From contig NZ_FOKY01000011.1 of NCBI RefSeq assembly GCF_900112165.1, forward strand, positions 1-32,513: a stretch of 32,513 nucleotides of DNA, written 5' to 3'. Below are positions 1 through 6,785 of the stretch, one piece after another. Position 1 is the first letter of the stretch; each line of letters begins with the position of its first letter. The DNA is from Brevinema andersonii (GTDB lineage Bacteria > Spirochaetota > Brevinematia > Brevinematales > Brevinemataceae). The translations under genes and the position numbers were made by a program. The notes beneath the pieces are model-generated. The model was not told where the DNA came from, ran no database searches, and worked only from the letters and a program-made list of their open reading frames with translations.

Positions 1-208
1 TCTGTACTTCTGCGCCGAAAACGTCTACACTTGAATTAATGTTGTTGTCGAACAGCATGTTCTGCTTTCCTAGCTGCTCAAAAATTCCAATGGAGATCAC
101 TCCGTCATCTGCGATCTTTACAAAGATTTCCACCAAATATTCCAGCCGCGCCAACTCCAAAAACAACCCGACGCTCCCGAGCTTGTCATTACCAATTACG
201 CCCCCCAT
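1..208 (-). CDS. Partial unrecognised protein, runs off left edge
   Basis: An open frame on the minus strand starts at an ATG at 208 and continues past base 1, giving 69 visible residues beginning MGGVIGNDKLGSVGL and rich in alternating hydrophobic and acidic residues (for example LARLEYLVEIFVKIADDG). The frame is also open upstream to a TAA near 288 but has no other ATG, and there is no well spaced ribosome binding site; a GGAG lies only one base before the ATG. Codon third positions are mostly G or C, unlike every other gene in the window, which suggests a different origin (prophage, mobile element or other transfer). I do not recognise the family. It could be a decayed 5' end; the reality of the gene is uncertain. 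Confidence 0.4.
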   Translation of the reverse strand, partial: MGGVIGNDKLGSVGLFLELARLEYLVEIFVKIADDGVISIGIFEQLGKQNMLFDNNINSSVDVFGAEVQ

Positions 209-240
209 GCTCCAGGGAGGGACTTTTCTTTCCTGGAGCA
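208..240. repeat. Perfect 9-bp inverted repeat (hairpin)
   Basis: TGCTCCAGG at 208-216 pairs perfectly with CCTGGAGCA at 232-240 around a 15-base loop. It lies immediately at the 5' end of the partial minus-strand ORF, so its left arm covers the putative start codon and GGAG. It could sequester that start, or be a remnant end of an inserted element. No T-run follows on either strand, so it is not a normal intrinsic terminator. Confidence 0.5.
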
Positions 241-447
241 GATGAGTAAGCCTGCTACCTAGAAAAGGGTTCTGTTTTAAAGTGCCATTTTAAACTTCTC
301 ATAACACTCAAATCAAACTTTGCATGACATTGATGAATGAAAAAGTTTATGCGACATTGTATAAAATAAATATATTGTTATACACGTATCGTCAAATAGT
401 GCATATAATTACTAAATTTCCTTGTGTAAAAATAAAAGTGTAATTAC

Positions 448-477
448 TTGATTTTAATTGGCCTTTTGTTTTATAAT
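448..477 (+). promoter_or_regulatory. Predicted sigma-70 type promoter for the Fe-S operon
   Basis: TTGATT at 448-453 and TATAAT at 472-477 are separated by 18 bases. The predicted transcript would start near 484 and carry a leader of about 65 bases before the ATG at 550, which has a good ribosome binding site (GGAGG at 539-543). Confidence 0.55.
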
Positions 478-504
478 TAAAGTAGTTTTGGTTAAAAATA
501 TTAT

Positions 505-518
505 GGATTTTGAAATCC
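505..518 (+). promoter_or_regulatory. Palindrome in the leader, possible operator
   Basis: GGATTT-TG-AAATCC is a perfect 6+6 inverted repeat lying about 20 bases after the predicted transcription start. It has the size and place of a repressor site for the Fe-S genes, but it matches no operator that I can name, and a 14-base AT-rich palindrome can occur by chance. Confidence 0.25.
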
Positions 519-549
519 TAAATTATTAATATTACTATGGAGGTAGTTT

Positions 550-756
550 ATGGCAGATAAAGATCATGTGGTATGTACTTGTTTAGGGACCACTTTAGGA
601 GAATTGCAGGATGTGATAGATGCAAATCCTGGAATTACTGTTGAAGAATTGATGGAAAAAACAAGTGCCGGTACAATCTGTGGAATGTGCATTGATGGTT
701 CCAATGGAGAAGAAATTTCTCTTAATAGTCTTATTGAAGAAGCGAATAAAAAGTAG
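550..756 (+). CDS. BFD-like [2Fe-2S] protein
   Basis: A 68-residue protein with the cysteine pattern of the BFD-like (bacterioferritin-associated ferredoxin) [2Fe-2S] fold: Cys9-x-Cys11 near the N-terminus and Cys44-x2-Cys47 (GTICGMC), separated by a helical stretch ending VEELMEK. These four cysteines are the expected cluster ligands. The same domain forms the middle part of NifU in other bacteria, between the scaffold domain and the C-terminal Nfu domain. The gene is followed directly by a degenerate copy and by an Nfu gene, so a role in Fe-S cluster assembly or transfer is more likely than bacterioferritin release. Start chosen from GGAGG six bases before the ATG. Residues after 50 (acidic, helical) are a short tail beyond the core domain. 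Confidence 0.8.
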   Translation: MADKDHVVCTCLGTTLGELQDVIDANPGITVEELMEKTSAGTICGMCIDGSNGEEISLNSLIEEANKK

Positions 757-764
757 AGGTAATT

Positions 765-941
765 ATGAGTGAGTCTCATAAATGTGAATGCCAAAATGGA
801 AATACAATCCAAAAAGTCTTAAATAAGATTATTGCAGAAGATCCCGGTATATCTGTAGAAGAATTGATGGCGAAAGCACGAGAATTTAATTCTTGTGCTT
901 CCTCGCATCAGCAAAAAATCAAGGATAAGTATTATGAGTGA
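765..941 (+). CDS. Degenerate BFD-like small protein (paralogue)
   Basis: A 58-residue protein starting MSESHKCECQNGN. It aligns without large gaps to the preceding BFD-like protein: Cys7-x-Cys9 matches the first ligand pair, DPGISVEELM matches NPGITVEELM, and Cys44 matches the first cysteine of the second pair, but the last cysteine is Ser47 (CASSH). It therefore keeps three of four cluster ligands. AGAGG lies five bases before the ATG, eight bases after the previous stop, and its last eight bases (ATGAGTGA) overlap the start of the Nfu gene, so translation is probably coupled. It looks like a tandem duplicate that has diverged. It may bind a cluster with a non-cysteine ligand, accept a cluster transiently, or have lost cluster binding. 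Confidence 0.7.
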   Translation: MSESHKCECQNGNTIQKVLNKIIAEDPGISVEELMAKAREFNSCASSHQQKIKDKYYE

Positions 942-1215
942 GGAAATAAATTTTGATGAATTAAGTATTGTGCAAAAACTTCGTTTAATAGAAGATAAAT
1001 TAAATCAGGAAGTACGTCCTATGTTGGTTTTAGATGGTGGCGATATGGAAATTGTTGATCTTAAAGAAGATGAGGATGGTACTTTATTGTTATTTATTCA
1101 GTATCTTGGAGCTTGTAATGGCTGTCCTAGTGCATCTACAGGTACGTTAATGGCAATACAGCAGTATCTGAATGTCAAAATTTCTGATAGGATAGAAGTG
1201 ATACCTGTTCAGTAG
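934..1215 (+). CDS. Nfu / NifU C-terminal domain Fe-S protein
   Basis: A 93-residue protein consisting of one NifU C-terminal (Nfu) domain. The conserved features are VRPMLVLDGGDMEIVDL in the first half and ACNGCPSAS with Cys61 and Cys64, the CxxC that holds a bridging [4Fe-4S] cluster in Nfu dimers. It delivers clusters to apo-proteins in the cytoplasm. The start at 934 is preferred over an in-frame upstream ATG at 895 because AAGGA lies eight bases upstream and because residues before MSEEINFDEL resemble nothing in the family. The gene overlaps the degenerate BFD-like gene by eight bases. Together the genes resemble NifU cut into separate polypeptides; the IscU-like scaffold domain is not in this window. 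The stop codon abuts the stop of the convergent lipoprotein gene. Confidence 0.88.
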   Translation: MSEEINFDELSIVQKLRLIEDKLNQEVRPMLVLDGGDMEIVDLKEDEDGTLLLFIQYLGACNGCPSASTGTLMAIQQYLNVKISDRIEVIPVQ

Positions 1216-1623
1216 TTATTTGATTCGTTGAAATACTTGACCATTTTCATTGAGTATTTGTTTAGCTGATTGTATGGGTATATCATAGGTATAAGGCCAT
1301 GCATATAATTTTATAGTATGTGGGTCAATCGACATTATCCCAATAAGAAGAGCTGATTCTGTATTATCGTAGATACTGAGCAAGGAAAAATTAGTATCTA
1401 TGCCTCTTTGTATATAAGGAGTTTCTGTAAATCCTAATATTCCAGTAAGTTTTATTTTAATTTTTTTGTTACGAATTATTACTTCATAATCGTTTTTAGG
1501 ATCTTTAACTTTCCAGCGTGTGTTTTGTAAGCGGTCTATTAAAGGAAGAGAGATGTTGTTAATTTTTTTTTCTGAAATACAACCAGTCATTAATAGTATA
1601 AAAAAAATAGATAAATAATTCAT
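1216..1623 (-). CDS. Predicted lipoprotein, tandem paralogue 2
   Basis: A 135-residue protein with a short hydrophobic signal and lipobox LMTGC (Cys15), so predicted to be lipid-anchored. I do not recognise the family. The mature part aligns with the preceding gene: RLQNTRW matches KLKNSYW, and a late segment with D..TESALLIGIMSIDPHTIK matches NNLVVSVLIKDPKTIS. The two thus look like an old tandem duplication. It starts four bases after the stop of that gene, with only a weak ribosome binding site, which suggests translational coupling. Its stop codon is directly adjacent to the stop of the convergent Nfu gene. Confidence 0.7.
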   Translation of the reverse strand: MNYLSIFFILLMTGCISEKKINNISLPLIDRLQNTRWKVKDPKNDYEVIIRNKKIKIKLTGILGFTETPYIQRGIDTNFSLLSIYDNTESALLIGIMSIDPHTIKLYAWPYTYDIPIQSAKQILNENGQVFQRIK

Positions 1624-1627
1624 TTTT

Positions 1628-2020
1628 TTATTTTTTTACCATTTCTTGAGCTAATATATTGTGGCGTTCTCTAAAACTAGTATCACCTCCAGCTGAGCTT
1701 TGAATTGCAGTGGAAATAGTTTTAGGATCTTTAATGAGGACAGAAACAACTAAATTATTTGTTTGGTCATCAACGTTAAAAACAATGAAATCTTTATCTT
1801 CTTCCAGAATTGTAGTTCGGCCATTAGAGATAGCAAAATTTTCATTCAACTGCACAGTGACTCCATCACTACTGAATTTAATATTAGCTGCTGGATAACT
1901 AGGCATTTCCCAGTAACTATTTTTAAGCTTTTTTGATAATAAAGGTGATTTTGCTGACTCAGAATCCTTTTTACTTCCGCAAGCAGCTACAGTAAGAATT
2001 AGTGTTAATAAAATTCTCAT
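1628..2020 (-). CDS. Predicted lipoprotein, tandem paralogue 1
   Basis: A 130-residue protein with signal MRILLTLILTVAAC and predicted lipid attachment at Cys14. After a serine- and lysine-rich linker comes a small predicted beta-rich domain (KLKNSYWEM, VTVQLNENFAI, DFIVFNVDD, VVSVLIKDPKTI) that resembles the downstream gene product; no function can be assigned. The AAGGAG ribosome binding site precedes the ATG, and a good promoter lies just upstream (2052-2080), so this is the first gene of a two-gene operon. Confidence 0.72.
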   Translation of the reverse strand: MRILLTLILTVAACGSKKDSESAKSPLLSKKLKNSYWEMPSYPAANIKFSSDGVTVQLNENFAISNGRTTILEEDKDFIVFNVDDQTNNLVVSVLIKDPKTISTAIQSSAGGDTSFRERHNILAQEMVKK

Positions 2021-2051
2021 ATAACGCTCCTTAATATTAAGATATTGAATA

Positions 2052-2080
2052 ATTATAATATAAAAATAAAAATTTGTAAA
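2052..2080 (-). promoter_or_regulatory. Predicted promoter of the lipoprotein pair
   Basis: Read on the minus strand, TTTACA (2080-2075) and TATAAT (2057-2052) are 17 bases apart, one mismatch from the sigma-70 consensus. It sits about 30 bases upstream of the ATG at 2020 in the divergent gap between two lipoprotein genes. Confidence 0.6.
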
Positions 2081-2149
2081 ATTTTTTTGTTTTTACTATC
2101 TTTTTCACGAAAAACAAGCTATAATATATTATGTAAAATAGGATATAAA

Positions 2150-2797
2150 ATGCATAAAGTCATATTTCTTTTAATATTAAGTTCATGTGCTATTCATGAT
2201 TTCCGAAGTAATGTCGTTTTTAATGATATATATGATGGTCCTAAGATAGAATTTTTAGATCCGGAACCTAATAGTATGATTAGTAATGATGCAATTCCGT
2301 TATCTTTCCAAATTTCGCACCCAATGGGTATAAGATATGCTCATATCGTTTATTCAAATCAAGAAAAAAAATATTCTTATGATGCTTTTAAATATCCTAC
2401 AACCGCCACAATTAATGAATCTTTATCTGTTTCTAATAGTGGACCTATTACGGTTTCTATACGTGCTGTTACCGGAAAAAATACGGAATTAATTACTAAC
2501 ATCAATTATAATATGCAAATTACAACAACATATTTTACACTTTTTTATGGTCCTTCTACATCTTTACCGACAGCATATGTACAGGTTACTTTTTTACCGA
2601 CAAGTGCTCCAGCATCGCGTATTGTAGTGGACGGTCCTATGGGAACTGAAGAAGTATTAGCACCTCCTGGTGGTTTTGGTTCTACGGCAAGAGTATCGAA
2701 TTTAAATCTAGATTTCGGAAATAATCATTTTACTTTAAGAGTAATCTCAATTTATGGGCGTATTTCGCATGATGCATTTACGGTTTTTCGTATTTAA
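2150..2797 (+). CDS. Predicted lipoprotein with Ig-like beta domain(s)
   Basis: A 215-residue protein. The start at 2150 (MHKVIFLLILSSC) is chosen over an in-frame ATG at 2045 because it gives a compact lipoprotein signal with Cys13 and is preceded by AGGA; a TATAAT box at 2120-2125 would lie inside the longer version. The mature part begins with a pattern typical of Ig-like folds in surface proteins (PKIEFLDPEPNSMISN followed by IPLSFQISHPMGIRYAHIVY), and a second similar beta-rich half follows (residues about 140-215). I cannot assign a function; a surface or periplasmic adhesion or structural role is only a guess. It is divergent from the lipoprotein pair and its stop overlaps the stop of murF by three to four bases. 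Confidence 0.65.
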   Translation: MHKVIFLLILSSCAIHDFRSNVVFNDIYDGPKIEFLDPEPNSMISNDAIPLSFQISHPMGIRYAHIVYSNQEKKYSYDAFKYPTTATINESLSVSNSGPITVSIRAVTGKNTELITNINYNMQITTTYFTLFYGPSTSLPTAYVQVTFLPTSAPASRIVVDGPMGTEEVLAPPGGFGSTARVSNLNLDFGNNHFTLRVISIYGRISHDAFTVFRI

Positions 2798-4167
2798 TAG
2801 AGCATTTTTACGATATTTTCAAAATGAAATCCATGGGATGCTTTAATAAATACTACGGTATCCTTTCTTAAATGTGTTATCAATTTTTCTGATAGTTCAT
2901 TTAAAGAATTAAAAATGTAATAATTGATATTATGATTTTTTAGAATACTGCTATGTTTAGAAAAATATGTGCCCATAATAAAAAGTTCATCAATGCATTT
3001 TTTAGATATCAAATCATTTATTATTTGCTTATGAATATCATCGCTATAAGTGCCTAATTCTAAAATATCACCAATAACAGCAATGCAATGTTTATTATTT
3101 AACTTTTCTTTTTTTAAGATATTAAAACCTGCTTTAAAAGACTCTAAAGAGGCATTGTAACAATCTAGAATAAGCATAGCTCCTGATTTTTTATGTAATT
3201 GTGTATCCATACGGTGTTCCAAATGATTGCTGAATAGGTTTAAACATTCTTGTAAAAAATTAACGGGAATATTAAATATTTCCATACAAACAAATAATAT
3301 AGCAATATTTTCAAGAAGGTGAATGCCTGGACATGGGCAATAAAATTGTTCATTGGGAATTCTATAATGCTTAAAAGTAAATCCTTGTATTCCATAATCT
3401 TCATGAATATATAGTTTATCTGGATCAAAAAAAATTACTTTGCCTTTAAATTTATTGAGCAGTAAATTTTTATATGGATTATTTTTATTGAAAATAAGAA
3501 TAGAATTTGATGACATTCCATCGATAATTTCTGCTTTTGCATTGGCTATAGCATCCATAGAACCCAATTGTCCTACATGGTTCCAACCAATATTAGTAAC
3601 AATTCCTATTTCTGGTTTTGTAATTTTCGATAATAATGATATTTCCTTAGCATGATTCATACCAGCTTCCAAAATAGAAATTTGTGCTTCGTGAGGAGTC
3701 GAAAGTATCGATAAGGGTAGTCCAATATCGTTATTCCAATTTTTATGTGCTGTATGGATACTGTATTTTTGATTTAGCAAATGCATCAACATATGTCGTA
3801 CGGTAGTTTTTCCAAAACTACCGGTAATAAGAATATGGGGAATATTCAAACGTTTTCTGTGAGCAGAAGCTAGTTCTGCAAGGGCTTGAATACTATCAGT
3901 AACAATATAAATAGTAGCATCATGAGGAATGGATACAGGTACTTGCTCCAGGATAAATACTCGAACACCTTGTTGGTATGCGTGTTCAAAAAAATCATTA
4001 CCATTGAAATTCGGTCCTTTTATTCCAATAAAGCATGTTAAAGTCGGATCTATTATAGACCGAGAATCTATAGTAAAATAGTCGATTTTAAAAGGATGCT
4101 CTCTCAAAGCTTTTCCGAAAACAGTATTAAAAAATTTATGATCGAAAATTTGGTTTTGTAAAAACAT
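2794..4167 (-). CDS. murF: UDP-MurNAc-tripeptide--D-Ala-D-Ala ligase
   Basis: A 457-residue Mur ligase that adds D-Ala-D-Ala to the UDP-MurNAc tripeptide in the cytoplasm, the last soluble step of peptidoglycan precursor synthesis. Visible features in order are an N-terminal UDP-substrate domain (SRSIIDPTLTCFIGIKG), the ATP loop GSFGKTT at 116-122 (Phe at the position usually small or Asn), NWNNDIGLPLSIL, the EAGMNHAKEI segment near 167-176, and a C-terminal domain with LDCYNASLESFKAG and VIGDILELG. These are MurF rather than MurE features. AGAGG lies five bases before the ATG. It stands apart from other mur genes, but Alr, which supplies D-Ala, is encoded at 12312-13400 in the same window. 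It is divergent from the metallo-hydrolase with only 35 bases between the starts. Confidence 0.93.
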   Translation of the reverse strand: MFLQNQIFDHKFFNTVFGKALREHPFKIDYFTIDSRSIIDPTLTCFIGIKGPNFNGNDFFEHAYQQGVRVFILEQVPVSIPHDATIYIVTDSIQALAELASAHRKRLNIPHILITGSFGKTTVRHMLMHLLNQKYSIHTAHKNWNNDIGLPLSILSTPHEAQISILEAGMNHAKEISLLSKITKPEIGIVTNIGWNHVGQLGSMDAIANAKAEIIDGMSSNSILIFNKNNPYKNLLLNKFKGKVIFFDPDKLYIHEDYGIQGFTFKHYRIPNEQFYCPCPGIHLLENIAILFVCMEIFNIPVNFLQECLNLFSNHLEHRMDTQLHKKSGAMLILDCYNASLESFKAGFNILKKEKLNNKHCIAVIGDILELGTYSDDIHKQIINDLISKKCIDELFIMGTYFSKHSSILKNHNINYYIFNSLNELSEKLITHLRKDTVVFIKASHGFHFENIVKMLY

Positions 4168-4202
4168 ATAAACCTCTGCAATATAAAGGTAAGGAATTTT
4201 CT

Positions 4203-4967
4203 ATGAAGATTCGATTTTTGGGTACAGGTACATCGTCAGGAGTGCCTGTTTTGGGTTGCATGTGTAGAGTATGCCTATCTCAAGATCCTCGAGATAAAAG
4301 AATGAGATGTGCGTTGTTAGTGGATGCCGATAATCAAAAAATTCTCGTTGATGCTGGTCCTGATATTCGTCAACAATTACTTTTATCTCGCACGCAGTAT
4401 ATTGATGCTGTCCTCATTACTCATGATCATTTTGATCATGTCATTGGGCTGGATGAATTGCGTCCTTTTTCTTTCTATAAAAAAATTCCTCTTTATGGTA
4501 ATGCTTTATCAATGGCGGGTGTTAAAGAAAAATTCGCCTATCTGTTTAATGATGCACCTTTATATATTGGTGGTGGTTTGGCGCAGTTCAGTCTAAATGA
4601 GGTAGAGCCTTATAAGTCTTTTTTTGTAGAGAACCTTCAAGTGATTCCTCTTGGAGTACAACATGGAAAACTACCTATTTTAGGATTCAAAATTAAAAAT
4701 ATGGCTTATCTGACTGATGTTAAAGTGCTACCTCAGACATCTATCGACTTAATATTGGATATTGATGTATTAATTATTAATTGTTTGCGGAAAAAGTATC
4801 ACAATACCCATCTTAATTTGCCGGAAGCATTAAAGTTAATTGATATGATAAACCCAAAACAATGTTATTTTATTCATATGAATCATGAAGTACTAGCTGC
4901 AGAATGGGAACAGACACTTCCTGATCACGTATATTTAGCATATGATGGATTAGAGTTGATATTATAA
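4203..4967 (+). CDS. PhnP-like MBL-fold metallo-hydrolase
   Basis: A 254-residue metallo-beta-lactamase-fold hydrolase. The N-terminal GTGTSSGVPVLGCMCRVC (Cys19, Cys21, Cys24) is the PhnP-like start with its structural zinc cysteines, and THDHFDH (His74, His76, Asp78, His79) is the dinuclear metal motif. Later DAGPDIRQQL, TDVKVLP and HMNHEVL complete the family pattern. PhnP cleaves cyclic phosphate diesters in phosphonate breakdown, but no other phn gene is present, so this is probably one of the many generic relatives that act on small phosphodiesters or nucleotides. AAGGA lies seven bases before the ATG. A strong terminator follows 14 bases after the stop. Confidence 0.85.
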   Translation: MKIRFLGTGTSSGVPVLGCMCRVCLSQDPRDKRMRCALLVDADNQKILVDAGPDIRQQLLLSRTQYIDAVLITHDHFDHVIGLDELRPFSFYKKIPLYGNALSMAGVKEKFAYLFNDAPLYIGGGLAQFSLNEVEPYKSFFVENLQVIPLGVQHGKLPILGFKIKNMAYLTDVKVLPQTSIDLILDIDVLIINCLRKKYHNTHLNLPEALKLIDMINPKQCYFIHMNHEVLAAEWEQTLPDHVYLAYDGLELIL

Positions 4968-4981
4968 CTTATTTTTTGCAA

Positions 4982-5012
4982 AAAGAAAAGCCTCATAATG
5001 AGGCTTTTCTTT
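4982..5012. terminator. Bidirectional intrinsic terminator
   Basis: A perfect 14-bp stem (AAAGAAAAGCCTCA, loop TAA, TGAGGCTTTTCTTT) with A-runs and T-runs on both sides. It lies between the ends of the plus-strand metallo-hydrolase gene and the minus-strand flagellar operon and should stop transcription from both. Confidence 0.9.
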
Positions 5013-5034
5013 AAATATTAATTACTACCAATAA

Positions 5035-5427
5035 CTAATTTGTACTGGTGACAATACTTTTCATTTTTCCGTGCATAGGAGTAATAATTTCCATTACTTC
5101 CATATTGATCATCTCAGGCATTGTCATTTGAATAACCGCATATGTAATAAGAGCTACTAAGTAAACAAAGAACATCCACCAAATCGAAAAACGCGCATAA
5201 TTACCAGCCATTTCTGAACATAATGTTGCTTTGGCTATGTCTCCTTGTTTTTCAAAAACACTAACTTGTCTTGAATATAGCATACCCATAATAGACATGA
5301 TAAATGGAGGAAGTCCAGCTAAAAAAAACATAGGTCCTAAAATTGATAAGACAAAGGCGACAATATTTTGCCATAAATATGTTTTAATACTTCCTTTTTC
5401 TCTGGTGTTTGTTTGTGCTTGTTCCAT
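5035..5427 (-). CDS. CD225/dispanin-like small membrane protein
   Basis: A 130-residue protein with two predicted membrane helices: a first hydrophobic segment (about 22-47, VLSILGPMFFLAGLPPFIM) and a second near 85-105 (WWMFFVYLVALITYAVIQM), joined by a loop with GMLYSRQV...KQGDIAKATLCSEMAGNYAR. This order (hydrophobic segment, small residues, YS+QV, then GD..+A...S..A) is the CD225/dispanin pattern. The start at 5427 is chosen because of an AAGGAGG five bases upstream; an in-frame ATG at 5469 overlaps the fliI stop (TAATG) and would add 14 residues. It is the last gene of the flagellar operon, in the place where fliJ usually follows fliI, but it is not a FliJ coiled coil. Function unknown. 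Confidence 0.75.
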   Translation of the reverse strand: MEQAQTNTREKGSIKTYLWQNIVAFVLSILGPMFFLAGLPPFIMSIMGMLYSRQVSVFEKQGDIAKATLCSEMAGNYARFSIWWMFFVYLVALITYAVIQMTMPEMINMEVMEIITPMHGKMKSIVTSTN

Positions 5428-5468
5428 GGGAACCTCCTTACGTTTTACCTTCCCATATAATTTAAACA

Positions 5469-6776
5469 TTAGCTTATAATATTGTCAAGTATGGTGATTG
5501 TTTCTTCAAAATTATTTTTTTCTGTTATGTCCTGTTTAAGAAATTGATTTATTTTATCTATTTTTGTTAGTGATTCGTCTATTTTGGGATTTGCTCCTCT
5601 AACGTATGCTCCGATATTAATCAAATCCTCAGATTCGCGGTAAGTAGTGGTTAATTCTTTTAATTTTCCGGCTAATGCTTGGTGTTCTGGATGAGTGATA
5701 TCTTTCATAGCGCGTGATACGCTGGCAGAAATATCGATTGCTGGAAAATGATTTTTTTCTGCTAAGGATCGTGATAAGACAATATGTCCATCTAAAATAC
5801 CCCGTACTGTATCAGATATTGGTTCGTTGCTGTCATCACCTTCCACAAGAACCGTGTAAAAAGCAGTAATTGCACCTGTATTATTTGTTCCCGTACGTTC
5901 AAGCAGCTTTTGCAGGGTAGAAAATACACTAGGAGTATAGCCACGTAATGCCGGTGGCTCTCCTAGTGATAAACCAATTTCTCGTTGTGCCATAGCAAAT
6001 CGTGTGATAGAATCCATCATAAACATTACTTTTTTGCCCTGGTCTCGAAAATGTTCAGCAATGGCGGTAGCAACATAAGCACCTCTTAATCGCAATAATG
6101 GAGGTTCATCTCCTGTCACAGCAATAACAACAGAATTTTTCCTACCTTCTTCACCAAGATCATTATCTAGAAATTCCCTTACTTCTCGACCTCTTTCTCC
6201 AATAAGTGCGATAATATTAATATCGGCATTTGTATTTCGTGCAATCATGCCCAATAATGTGGATTTTCCAACGCCACTGCCCGCAAAAATACCCAATCGT
6301 TGCCCAACTCCTGCTGTAAGTATACCGTCAATAGCACGGATACCAGTGGTCATAACTTCTTGAATCCTCTCGCGTGAGTAGGGATCAGGTGGATGCTTAT
6401 CAATCTCTGTATAAGCTGATGTTTGAATTGGTCCTAAATTGTCAATAGGAAGCCCATCTCCACCTAAGACTCGTCCTAATAATTCATTACCTACAGCAAC
6501 TTGCAAAGGTAGGCGTGTATTTTCTATTTTCATATTAGGTGCAATACCATGAATGTGCCCTAATGGCATAATTAAAGTTTTATTATGTTTGAAGCCAACA
6601 ATTTCTGCTTTTATAGGGTATGAATCGTGAGTGTAAATATAACATAAATCCCCAATAGAACCAACAGGACCTTTTGCTTCTATCAGTAGTCCATTAAGAC
6701 TTTCAATTTTACCATAACTTTTTAATACAGGTGTACGATCAAGAGCGTTTTGATATTTAATAAATATATCAGTCAT
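5469..6776 (-). CDS. fliI: Flagellar export ATPase FliI
   Basis: A 435-residue F1-beta-like ATPase that energises the flagellar type III export gate at the cytoplasmic face. The Walker A loop AGSGVGKST is at 165-173, with GERGREVREFLD following, and the Walker B region is VMFMMDSITRFAMAQREIG, followed by SLGEPPALRGYTPSVFS. Length is normal for the family. Nine bases separate it from fliH, and AGGA precedes the start. The downstream gene overlaps or closely follows its stop. No fliJ, the usual partner, is adjacent. Confidence 0.96.
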   Translation of the reverse strand: MTDIFIKYQNALDRTPVLKSYGKIESLNGLLIEAKGPVGSIGDLCYIYTHDSYPIKAEIVGFKHNKTLIMPLGHIHGIAPNMKIENTRLPLQVAVGNELLGRVLGGDGLPIDNLGPIQTSAYTEIDKHPPDPYSRERIQEVMTTGIRAIDGILTAGVGQRLGIFAGSGVGKSTLLGMIARNTNADINIIALIGERGREVREFLDNDLGEEGRKNSVVIAVTGDEPPLLRLRGAYVATAIAEHFRDQGKKVMFMMDSITRFAMAQREIGLSLGEPPALRGYTPSVFSTLQKLLERTGTNNTGAITAFYTVLVEGDDSNEPISDTVRGILDGHIVLSRSLAEKNHFPAIDISASVSRAMKDITHPEHQALAGKLKELTTTYRESEDLINIGAYVRGANPKIDESLTKIDKINQFLKQDITEKNNFEETITILDNIIS

Positions 6777-6785
6777 CAGTAGTTC

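Larger units (their letters stand above)
245..549. other. AT-rich intergenic region upstream of the Fe-S genes
   Basis: No gene is visible between the GC-richer left fragment and the start at 550. The stretch becomes sharply AT-rich after about 290. It holds the promoter and palindrome listed separately (448-477 and 505-518). I see no tRNA, structured RNA or further ORF in it. Confidence 0.6.

Noticed and set aside
208-240. Intrinsic terminator at the left-edge hairpin
   Set aside because: No T-run follows the stem on either strand.
39-245. Plus-strand 68-codon ORF at the left edge
   Set aside because: Ser- and Pro-rich composition typical of an antisense shadow, no ribosome binding site, and the opposite strand has a longer frame with protein-like composition.
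2045-2149. Longer N-terminus for the Ig-like lipoprotein
   Set aside because: The extension would bury the lipobox signal inside the protein, covers a TATAAT box and lacks a ribosome binding site, whereas AGGA precedes the ATG at 2150.
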